The position numbers were made by a program, and so were the translations under genes. Below the pieces are notes generated by a model that was given only the letters and a program-made list of their open reading frames with translations, made no database searches and was not told where the DNA came from. A DNA stretch of 33,868 nt from CAYTGR01 sp964437445 (GTDB lineage Bacteria; Chloroflexota; Anaerolineae; B4-G1; SLSP01), in contig CAYTGR010000049.1 in assembly GCA_964437445.1 (NCBI GenBank), forward strand, positions 1-33,868, in the 5' to 3' direction. This document shows positions 7,129 through 13,391 of this stretch, one piece after another. Each line of letters opens with the position of its first letter. The first letter of the stretch is position 1.

Positions 7129-9408
7129 ATGAAACACAACCTCGTTGGTCAATCTTCACTCCGCGTGGATGCCCGCGACAAAGCGACGGGAGCAGCCCGC
7201 TATGCCGGCGATTTCAACCTGGAGGGAATGCTCCATGCCAAACTACTCTTTGCCCGGCGGCCCCATGCCCGCATTAAGGCCATAGATACCAGCCGGGCGC
7301 TGGCGCTTCCCGGCGTCGTCGCCGTCTTCACGGCGGCGGATGTGCCGGTGAACGAATACGGCCTGCAATACCCGGATCAGCCGGTGCTCTGTGGCCCCTC
7401 GCGGCGAGCAGAGACAACCGGGATCGCCGGCATGGAGTGGGGCGCCGATATCGTGCGCTTCGTGGGGGATCAGGTGGCGATCATTGTGGCCGAAACCGAA
7501 GAGCTCGCCGCGCAAGCGCGTGACCTGATCGCAGTGGACTATGAGAATTTGCCGGTCATCACCGACCCGCGCGAGGCGCTCAAGCCTGAAGCGCCCCTTC
7601 AGCATCCCCCCTATCCCGGCACGCCCATCCACCCGGAGCTGGTCTTTGAGGGCAACCTGGTCTCGCGCCATCGCATCCGGCGTGGCGATGTGGATGCTGC
7701 CTGGGCCGAAGCCGCCGTGATTGTGGAATCCGAATACGAAATTCCGGCGCAGGAGCACGCCTATCTCCAGCCAGAGGCCGGGCTGGCCTACATAGACGAA
7801 CAGGGACGGGTAACGGTCGTGGTCGGCGGGCAATGGACGCAAGAAGACCAGCACCAGATCGCCCATGCGCTGGGGCTGCCATTGGAGCAGGTGCGCGTCA
7901 TCTACCCGGCGATTGGCGGCGCGTTTGGCGGGCGGGAGGATATGTCGGTGCAGATCGTGCTGGCGCTGGCAGCCTGGAAATTGCAACGCCCGGTCAAGCT
8001 GGTCTGGACGCGCGAAGAATCCATCATCGGCCACCACAAGCGCCACTCGGCCTATGCGCGGGCGCGGTGGGCCGCTACCGCCGATGGTCGCTTGCTCGCG
8101 GCAGAAACCGAGGTGATTGCGGATGGTGGCGCCTATGTCTATACCACGAACAAAGTGATGGGCAACCTGCTGCTGACCGTCAACGGCCCTTACCGCATCC
8201 CCCATGTCAAGACCACCGTGCTGGCCGCTTACACCAACAACATCCCCAGCGGGGCGTTCCGGGGCTTTGGCGCCCCCCAGGGCAACTTCATCTGCGAATC
8301 CCAGATGAACAAGCTGGCCGAAGCCTTAGGGCTGGACCCGGTGGAGTTCCGGCTGCGCAATCTCATCGCCGCCGGCGAACCGATGCCGTGGGGCCGGCCG
8401 CTCCCTGACGATGCGCGGGGATTGCGCGAGTGTCTGGTAGCCGCCGCGCGCGCGCTCGGCTGGCAGGAGACCGCCAACGGCTGGGTAGCGCCGACTATCC
8501 CGGCCCGGCCCGACGATCCGCCCTATGTGCAGCGGGGGACAGGGATTGCGCTGGGCGTCAAGAACGTGGGTTTCTCCTTCGGCTATCAGGAAAACGCCTG
8601 GGCCGCGATTGAGCTGTTCGGCACGACGGAGATTGAAGAGGCGGTGGTCTTTGCCGGTTCGGCCGAGGTGGGCCAGGGAAACCATACCGTCGTCCGGCAG
8701 ATGGCTGCCGAAGCGTTAGGGGTGCCGCTGGAACGGGTGCGGTTGGCGATGTCGGATACGGCCACCTCGCAGAGCTCCGGCTCCGTCTCCGCCTCGCGGA
8801 TGACTTTCATGATCGGCAATGCCATTCGGGGCGCGGCGGCGGAGGCGCTGGCCGAGTGGCAGGCCGAAGAGCGCCCGGCGCGTGGCGAATACAAGTATCT
8901 GGCGCCCAAGACGACGCCCATTGATCCGGTGACCGGTTATGGCGACCCCAACTTCTCCTACGGCTACGTCGCGGTAGCGCTGGAGGTGGCGGTGGATACC
9001 CAGTTGGGACAGCTGCACGTGCCCCGGCTGGTCTGCGCCAACGATGTGGGCCAGGCGATCAACCCGGCGCTGGTACAGGGGCAGATTGAGGGCGGCGTGG
9101 TGCAGGCGCTGGGCTGGGCCACCACCGAGCACTTCATCCAGCAGGACGGCCGGCCACTCACCACCACGCTCAGCACCTACCTCATGCCGGGGATCATGGA
9201 TATTCCAACGGAAGTGCACTCCATCATCATAGAGAACCCGGAACCCAACGGCCCCTGGGGGGCGCGCGGCATGGCGGAGATGCCGTTCCTCTGCGTCGCC
9301 TCGGCGCTCCATCACGCGCTGCGCGGCGCGACCGGGGTCTGGTACAACCGTTTCCCCTTCAACGCCGAGCGGGTGCTCAGAGGGCTAAAAGGGAAATTAA
9401 CAATCTGA
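7129..9408 (+). CDS. Molybdenum hydroxylase catalytic (molybdopterin-binding) subunit, xanthine dehydrogenase family
   Basis: A 759-aa large subunit that carries the molybdenum cofactor and hydroxylates the substrate. Residues 20-130 are the aldehyde oxidase/xanthine dehydrogenase a/b hammerhead domain and the rest is the Mo-binding region. Visible motifs are GGAFGGRED (263-271), AFRGFG (376-381), GSAEVGQGNHT, the SSGSVSASRM loop, and GPWGARGMAE with the probable catalytic base E717. AFRGFG places it with xanthine dehydrogenase/aldehyde oxidase rather than CO dehydrogenase (AYRGAGR). Aligned by eye to the bovine enzyme, E270 matches Glu802 but N346 replaces Arg880, so xanthine may not be the substrate. 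The partner is probably the fused FAD/Fe-S subunit at 3-1073. AAGGAG lies 7 bases before the ATG. Confidence 0.92.
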   Translation: MKHNLVGQSSLRVDARDKATGAARYAGDFNLEGMLHAKLLFARRPHARIKAIDTSRALALPGVVAVFTAADVPVNEYGLQYPDQPVLCGPSRRAETTGIAGMEWGADIVRFVGDQVAIIVAETEELAAQARDLIAVDYENLPVITDPREALKPEAPLQHPPYPGTPIHPELVFEGNLVSRHRIRRGDVDAAWAEAAVIVESEYEIPAQEHAYLQPEAGLAYIDEQGRVTVVVGGQWTQEDQHQIAHALGLPLEQVRVIYPAIGGAFGGREDMSVQIVLALAAWKLQRPVKLVWTREESIIGHHKRHSAYARARWAATADGRLLAAETEVIADGGAYVYTTNKVMGNLLLTVNGPYRIPHVKTTVLAAYTNNIPSGAFRGFGAPQGNFICESQMNKLAEALGLDPVEFRLRNLIAAGEPMPWGRPLPDDARGLRECLVAAARALGWQETANGWVAPTIPARPDDPPYVQRGTGIALGVKNVGFSFGYQENAWAAIELFGTTEIEEAVVFAGSAEVGQGNHTVVRQMAAEALGVPLERVRLAMSDTATSQSSGSVSASRMTFMIGNAIRGAAAEALAEWQAEERPARGEYKYLAPKTTPIDPVTGYGDPNFSYGYVAVALEVAVDTQLGQLHVPRLVCANDVGQAINPALVQGQIEGGVVQALGWATTEHFIQQDGRPLTTTLSTYLMPGIMDIPTEVHSIIIENPEPNGPWGARGMAEMPFLCVASALHHALRGATGVWYNRFPFNAERVLRGLKGKLTI

Positions 9409-9437
9409 ATTCGTTTAACCTGGCAGGAGGTTAACTT

Positions 9438-9671
9438 ATGAAAGTGCTCAATTACCGCACCTTGCTTAGAAAAGAACCGGAAGGAGGGTACACGGCCATT
9501 GTCCCGGCGCTTCCAGGTTGTGTGACTTACGGCGAGACGATTGAGGAAGCCATCGTCATGGTCAAAGAGGCCATTGAACTTTACCTGGAAAGCTTGCAAG
9601 CTCACGGCGAGGAAATCCCCACCGAAGAAGCGACGCTGGAGTATCTGGTAACGGTGAATGCCTATGCCTAA
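9438..9671 (+). CDS. hicB: HicB-family antitoxin
   Basis: A 77-aa protein with the HicB/UPF0150 RNase-H-like fold signature: GGYTAIVPALPGCVTYGET followed by an amphipathic helix (EEAIVMVKEAIELYLESL). It is of the short type with no added DNA-binding domain. It neutralises the HicA mRNA interferase encoded next to it. An AGGAGG at 9425-9430 precedes the ATG. It starts 29 bases after the molybdenum subunit stop, and its 3' end overlaps the hicA start in another frame. The gene order antitoxin-toxin is a common variant of this family. Confidence 0.85.
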   Translation: MKVLNYRTLLRKEPEGGYTAIVPALPGCVTYGETIEEAIVMVKEAIELYLESLQAHGEEIPTEEATLEYLVTVNAYA

Positions 9672-9790
9672 ACTCCCCTCACTCACAGCGCAACAAATCA
9701 TCAAGGTATTGGAAGCACACGGATTTGTCCTTGATGGTGAATGCCTATGCCTAAACTCCCCTCACTCACAGCGCAACAAATCATCAAGGT
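9653..9790. repeat. 83-base tandem duplication spanning the hicB end and hicA start
   Basis: The unit 9653-9735 (83 bases) is followed directly by 55 bases of the same sequence (9736-9790) running into the gap. The unit appears again after the gap at 9891-9973. In the first unit the hicA frame is open for 26 residues, then shifts because 83 is not a multiple of three. It may be a real tandem duplication or an assembly loop. Confidence 0.7.
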
Positions 9791-9890
9791 NNNNNNNNNN
9801 NNNNNNNNNNNNNNNNNNNNNNNNNNNNNNNNNNNNNNNNNNNNNNNNNNNNNNNNNNNNNNNNNNNNNNNNNNNNNNNNNNNNNNNNNN
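9791..9890. other. Assembly gap (100 N) flanked by an identical 55-base overlap
   Basis: 9736-9790 equals 9891-9945. The overlap falls inside the 83-base repeat, so the copy number of that repeat is unresolved in the assembly. Confidence 0.85.
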
Positions 9891-9895
9891 GGTGA

Positions 9896-10126
9896 ATGCC
9901 TATGCCTAAACTCCCCTCACTCACAGCGCAACAAATCATCAAGGTATTGGAAGCACACGGATTTGTCCTTGATAGGGTCAAAGAAAGCCACCACATTTAT
10001 TACCACCCTGAGACTCACCAACGGGCGGTAGTACCCATTCACCGTGGTGACCTGCCTAAGGGCACCTTACTGGAAATTCTGCGTCAGGCTGGCATCAGCA
10101 AAGATGCACTGATGGATGAGTTGTAA
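9896..10126 (+). CDS. hicA: HicA-family mRNA interferase toxin
   Basis: A 76-aa toxin with the double-stranded RNA-binding-like HicA fold: KLPSLTAQQIIKVLEAHGF, then ESHHIYYHP containing the conserved catalytic His, then VVPIHRGDLPKGTLLEILRQAGIS. It cleaves mRNA when free of HicB. The second ATG (9902) may be the true start because homology begins with MPKLPS. This is the intact copy; a 5' fragment with the same start lies at 9658 before the gap. In the intact locus the start would overlap the hicB stop. Confidence 0.85.
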   Translation: MPMPKLPSLTAQQIIKVLEAHGFVLDRVKESHHIYYHPETHQRAVVPIHRGDLPKGTLLEILRQAGISKDALMDEL

Positions 10127-10168
10127 GCTGGAGCCTGTTAACCGGAAAAAGACCGCCATCCTCCTTTC

Positions 10169-10792
10169 ATGAATCAATATAGTGACGTTTCACGTTTCAC
10201 GTTGGGCATCTTAGGCGGCACGTTTGACCCGCCGCATTACGGCCACCTGGCGCTGGCCGAAACGGCGCGGGTGCAGTTGGGGTTAGACCGCGTCCTCTTC
10301 GCGCCGGTGGGCGAACAGCCGCTCAAGCCAGGGCTGATCGTCACACCGGCGGAACAGCGGGCCGCGATGACAGAGCTGGCCATCGCCGACAATCCCGCTT
10401 TCACGCTGACCCGCGCCGACCTGGACCGCCCCGGCCCGCATTACACCGTGGACCTGCTGGCGCTCCTGCGGGCGGCCCAGCCAGAAGTGGAGCAATGGTA
10501 TTTCCTCCTGGGCGAGGATTCGCTGGCCGACCTGCCTCGCTGGCGCGACCCGGCGGGTATCCTGGCCCAGGCCCGGCTGGCGGTCATGCCCCGGCTGGGC
10601 CGGCGCGCCGACCTGACCGCCCTGCAGGCCCAGCTCCCGGCACTGGCCGAGCGCCTAGTCTGGCTGGACATGCCCTACCTGGACATCGCGGCCACCGACC
10701 TCCGCCGCCGGGCGCGGATCGGGCTGCCGCTGCGCTACCTGGTCCCGCCGGCGGTAGAGGCCTACATCCACGCGCACGCCCTCTACCGCTGA
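10169..10792 (+). CDS. nadD: Nicotinate-nucleotide adenylyltransferase
   Basis: A 207-aa enzyme that joins nicotinate mononucleotide and ATP to give deamido-NAD in NAD biosynthesis. The nucleotidyltransferase signature GGTFDPPHYGHL (16-27) contains the HxGH motif (H23, H26). The PxHYTVDLL segment, LGEDSLADLPRWRDP and C-terminal ATDLRRR (in place of the usual SSTxIR) complete the family pattern. Length is normal for NadD. The first 11 codons include a short tandem word (gtttcac twice plus gtt, 10190-10204) that looks inserted, and TTG 10202 just before the conserved region is an alternative start. It lies 42 bases downstream of hicA and has no functional link to it. Confidence 0.93.
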   Translation: MNQYSDVSRFTLGILGGTFDPPHYGHLALAETARVQLGLDRVLFAPVGEQPLKPGLIVTPAEQRAAMTELAIADNPAFTLTRADLDRPGPHYTVDLLALLRAAQPEVEQWYFLLGEDSLADLPRWRDPAGILAQARLAVMPRLGRRADLTALQAQLPALAERLVWLDMPYLDIAATDLRRRARIGLPLRYLVPPAVEAYIHAHALYR

Positions 10793-10807
10793 AATCGTGA
10801 AGCGTTC

Positions 10808-10845
10808 GCAGTAAGACGCTTGAGAGCCATTTTAACACGCTTGCA
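10808..10845. repeat. REP-like element, degenerate copy e
   Basis: gcagtaagacgcttgagagcc followed by attttaacacgcttgc follows the layout of the complement of the 12853 copy but has lost its inner palindromes through several substitutions. Confidence 0.4.
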
Positions 10846-10851
10846 CAAATT

Positions 10852-10991
10852 GCGAATGGCGAATGGCGAATAGCGAACGGCGAATCACGAATGGTCACCC
10901 CGCATCCACGTTACACCTGATCATCAGGCACTACTGGCCTGCCATTCGTGCATTCGTGTCCCCATTCGTGTATTCGTGTCCCATTCGTGGG
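10852..10991. repeat. Inverted arrays of tandem 7-8-mers around a central palindrome
   Basis: Left array (10852-10894): five to six copies of gcgaatg-type words. Centre (10916-10928): cctgatcatcagg, a perfect palindrome with a one-base centre. Right array (10942-10991): about five cattcgtg-type words, which are the complement of the left array. The whole could fold into a long branched hairpin. No gene lies between nadD and the lipoprotein. Confidence 0.7.
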
Positions 10992-10998
10992 CGCTTCC

Positions 10999-11026
10999 TT
11001 GCCGCATGGCAACTTTGTGGTACAGT
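10999..11026 (+). promoter_or_regulatory. Candidate sigma70 promoter of the SBP lipoprotein
   Basis: TTGCCG (10999-11004), a 16-base spacer and TACAGT (11021-11026) preceded by TGG (extended -10). It lies 51 bases before the ATG at 11078. Confidence 0.4.
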
Positions 11027-11077
11027 GGGAGGGCTGCGGCCCGGCCGCAAGCCTGAAATGGATGAGGTGGAAGAAGT

Positions 11078-12808
11078 ATGGCGGGATTGAACAAGCGATG
11101 CCGGCGGACCTGGGGAGCCCGGCTGGCCGTGTTGTCAACGTTGGTCTGGCTCCTGGCCGGCTGTGCAGAATTGAAATTGCCCACCGGCAGCGCCACCACC
11201 ACGCCCGTAGCGACCTACGTCACCCCCACACCGGCGCAGGTCTTCCCGCCGGAGACTTCCACGGCGGCGCGCATCCAGCAACGCGGGGCCATGGTGGTCG
11301 GCATCCGTTACGACCTGGAGCCGTTCTCCTACATTTCATCGCAGAGCGGCGAGATCAGCGGCCTGGAGGCCGACCTGGCCCGCGAACTGGCCCGCCGCTG
11401 GCTGGGCAACCCTGAGGCGGTCCGCTTCGTGCAGGTGCGTTCGGATACCGCCATTCAACATGTCAACGATGGCGCGGTGGATTTCGTGCTGGCGGGAGTG
11501 GAGCACACCCAACAGGCCGAAGCGCAGGCCGATTTCAGCCCGCCCTATTTCATCAACGGGCTGGCGCTGTTGACTTTCCCGGATACCGCCATCCAGACGG
11601 TCAACGACCTGGAGGGACGCCGGGTGGGCGTGCTCACCTGGACAGGCAGCCGGGCCGCTTTAGCCGCCACCGTGCCGGTCACGCCCAATTACGTGCTGTT
11701 TGATAATTTCTTCCAGGTGGTGGAGGCGCTGCGGACGCGCCAGGTGGAGACCTACGCCGACCAGCGCCATCGCCTGGAGCGCGCGCGCCGGATGATCGCC
11801 GGCTCTACCATTGTGGGCCAGGTGACGCAAGAGCCGGTGGCCTTAGTCTACCGCCAGAACGATCCCTTTTTCGCCAATCTGGTGCTGTTGACCTTCCAGG
11901 AGATGGCCGCCGACGGGACCCGCGACGCCCTCTACGCGCGCTGGCTGCCGCAGACTTCGCCGCCGACGCTGGCGCACTGGCCCGGCACAGCTACCCTGCC
12001 CGCCCTGAGCGAGTCGCCGGCCACGCTTTCCACGCTCAACGTCAAAGAGCGCATCCGGCAACGGGGCGTGCTGACGGTGGGCTACATCCAGGGGCTTTGG
12101 CCCTACAGCGGCGACCGGGATGACGGCATCCAGACCGGCTTTGAAGTCCGGCTGACCGCCCGACTGGCCGAACGGTGGCTGGGCAGCCGCGAAGCGGTCA
12201 CCTATGTGCCGGTCACGCGCGCCGACGGGCTGCAAAAGCTGGCTGCCGGGGAGGTGGACCTGCTGATCGGCGGTTGGACGCCAACCCGCGAAGGCGAACT
12301 GCTCGCGGATTATTCCATCCCCATTCTGAACGATGGCGTGGGCATTTTCTCGCTGGCCTATGCTCCCATCCAGCAGCCGGCCGACCTGGGCGGGAAAGCA
12401 GTAGGGGTGGTGAGCGGCTCGGCAGGGGAGGCGGCGCTGCCGCTCCTTTCGCAAGCCGCCGGCGTAGGACTCAGCCCGGTCACGTTTCCCGACCGGAACG
12501 CGGCGGTTGCGGCGCTCCAACAAGGAGACGTGGCCGCTCTCCTGGCCGAGCGTAGCCTGGTGTTGGAGCCGCTCTACAAACAGCCGGGCTTTGCGCTGAC
12601 CGATGCCCGTTTCACCGACCGGCCCATCTGTTGGGTGATGCCCCAGGGGGATTCGGCCTACCGCGACCTGGTCAATCTGACCCTGATGTGGTTCCAGGCC
12701 GATGGTACCTACACCGAGCTCTACCGCACCTGGTTTGACGATCCGCCGCTGACGTTAGAGGTCTGGCCGGGCAGCCCCGCTGTGCCGTTGAGCATGCAAG
12801 CACCATAG
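11078..12808 (+). CDS. Lipoprotein with two fused SBP_bac_3 solute-binding domains
   Basis: A 576-aa exported lipoprotein. A positively charged N-terminus and hydrophobic stretch end in the lipobox LAGC with C29 as the lipidated residue. A Thr/Pro-rich linker follows. Residues about 65-300 and 325-565 are two homologous family 3 periplasmic binding modules, each starting with IRQRG-type sequence (RIQQRGAMVVGIRYDLEPFSY, RIRQRGVLTVGYIQGLWPYS), each with a domain-hinge DLEGRRVGV / DLGGKAVGV segment and ending in YARWL / YRTWF. Such domains bind amino acids or similar polar solutes for ABC uptake or sensing. No permease or ATPase gene is adjacent, so transport or signalling cannot be decided. A tandem fusion is unusual for the family. 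Confidence 0.88.
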   Translation: MAGLNKRCRRTWGARLAVLSTLVWLLAGCAELKLPTGSATTTPVATYVTPTPAQVFPPETSTAARIQQRGAMVVGIRYDLEPFSYISSQSGEISGLEADLARELARRWLGNPEAVRFVQVRSDTAIQHVNDGAVDFVLAGVEHTQQAEAQADFSPPYFINGLALLTFPDTAIQTVNDLEGRRVGVLTWTGSRAALAATVPVTPNYVLFDNFFQVVEALRTRQVETYADQRHRLERARRMIAGSTIVGQVTQEPVALVYRQNDPFFANLVLLTFQEMAADGTRDALYARWLPQTSPPTLAHWPGTATLPALSESPATLSTLNVKERIRQRGVLTVGYIQGLWPYSGDRDDGIQTGFEVRLTARLAERWLGSREAVTYVPVTRADGLQKLAAGEVDLLIGGWTPTREGELLADYSIPILNDGVGIFSLAYAPIQQPADLGGKAVGVVSGSAGEAALPLLSQAAGVGLSPVTFPDRNAAVAALQQGDVAALLAERSLVLEPLYKQPGFALTDARFTDRPICWVMPQGDSAYRDLVNLTLMWFQADGTYTELYRTWFDDPPLTLEVWPGSPAVPLSMQAP

Positions 12809-12852
12809 CGCTGCACCGGCGGGCTACACATCGTTTGCAATCACCAGGGTTG

Positions 12853-12902
12853 GTAGTGCCGCGCTTGAGCGCGCTGAAAACGGCGCTCAAGCGCCTCACG
12901 AC
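12853..12902. repeat. REP-like hairpin element, copy b
   Basis: gtagt, cgcgcttgagcgcg, then ggcgctcaagcgcc, then cacgac. Both halves are palindromic. It lies between the convergent lipoprotein and toxin genes and could stop transcription from either side. Confidence 0.6.
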
Positions 12903-12934
12903 AAACCTCTCACGCTATTGACCAAAGAACGCGC

Positions 12935-13123
12935 CTATTCCAGCAGATGCACCCACGGCAGAACAGGCTGCACCAGCTGGGCCAGACGGCGATCCGCAGT
13001 CCAGAAAGCAGCGCCCAAGCGTTGCGCCAGGGCCAGATAGTGCGCATCGTAGGTAGCCGGCAGGGAGAGGGCTTGCGCCAGATGCAGGGCCTGCCGGTGG
13101 AGCTCGGCATCCCCGTACAGTGT
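12935..13123 (-). CDS. PIN-domain toxin, C-terminal part (N-terminus lost in gap)
   Basis: Sixty-two residues remain, ending LLE-stop. The segment LPATYDAHYLALAQRLGAAFWTADRRLAQ shows the C-terminal half of a VapC-type PIN ribonuclease: the Asp of YDAHYLALA and the Asp of TADRRL belong to the metal-binding acidic set. The N-terminal half lies in the gap at 13124-13223. The antitoxin is directly upstream in transcription order. Target RNA cannot be predicted. Confidence 0.75.
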   Translation of the reverse strand, partial: TLYGDAELHRQALHLAQALSLPATYDAHYLALAQRLGAAFWTADRRLAQLVQPVLPWVHLLE

Positions 13124-13223
13124 NNNNNNNNNNNNNNNNNNNNNNNNNNNNNNNNNNNNNNNNNNNNNNNNNNNNNNNNNNNNNNNNNNNNNNNNNNNNN
13201 NNNNNNNNNNNNNNNNNNNNNNN
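13124..13223. other. Assembly gap (100 N) without flanking overlap
   Basis: Unlike the other three gaps, no repeated flank is seen here. Real sequence is missing: the antitoxin C-terminus and toxin N-terminus. The 100-N length is probably a placeholder. Confidence 0.8.
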
Positions 13224-13321
13224 TCGCGTTCCACGATGACCGGCTCGCGGGTCTCGGCGACCTGCCGCAGCAGCTCCCCAAAGTGAATGCGAGCCTGGGT
13301 GGCACTGATCACGCGCTCCAT
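13224..13321 (-). CDS. Phd/YefM-family antitoxin, N-terminal part
   Basis: The first 32 residues are seen: MERVISATQARIHFGELLRQ followed by a TREPVIVER segment. This is the DNA-binding N-terminal module of Phd/YefM antitoxins. The C-terminal toxin-binding tail is in the gap. A GGAGGG site lies just upstream of the ATG. The protein should bind and inhibit the PIN toxin and repress its own promoter. Confidence 0.8.
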
Positions 13322-13341
13322 CGTTCCCTCCGTGAGTTATT

Positions 13342-13391
13342 AATCAATTAATTGATTGATTAAAGTATACCCCCAGCCAGCCCAAAGTCAA
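13342..13391 (-). promoter_or_regulatory. Toxin-antitoxin promoter and palindromic operator
   Basis: On the minus strand TTGACT (complement of 13386-13391), a 16-base spacer and TATACT (complement of 13364-13369) form a near-consensus promoter. A perfect 16-base palindrome aatcaattaattgatt (13342-13357) sits at the predicted start site, as expected for autorepression by a Phd-type antitoxin. The -35 box directly abuts the HerA stop codon at 13392. Confidence 0.65.

Noticed and set aside
6947..7156. Repeated 55-base flanks as target-site duplications or a mobile element
   Set aside because: The repeats flank only N runs and have the same length at three unrelated loci, which indicates assembly overlap.
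7243..8205. Minus-strand open frame of 320 codons opposite the molybdenum subunit
   Set aside because: The plus strand carries the conserved molybdopterin-binding motifs throughout; the minus frame is a shadow.
7129..9408. Naming the enzyme xanthine dehydrogenase (xdh) outright
   Set aside because: The Arg880 position is Asn and the partner subunit is distant, so only family-level assignment is supported.
10852..10991. CRISPR array
   Set aside because: The repeated words are 7-8 bases with no spacers of regular length, and no cas gene is near.
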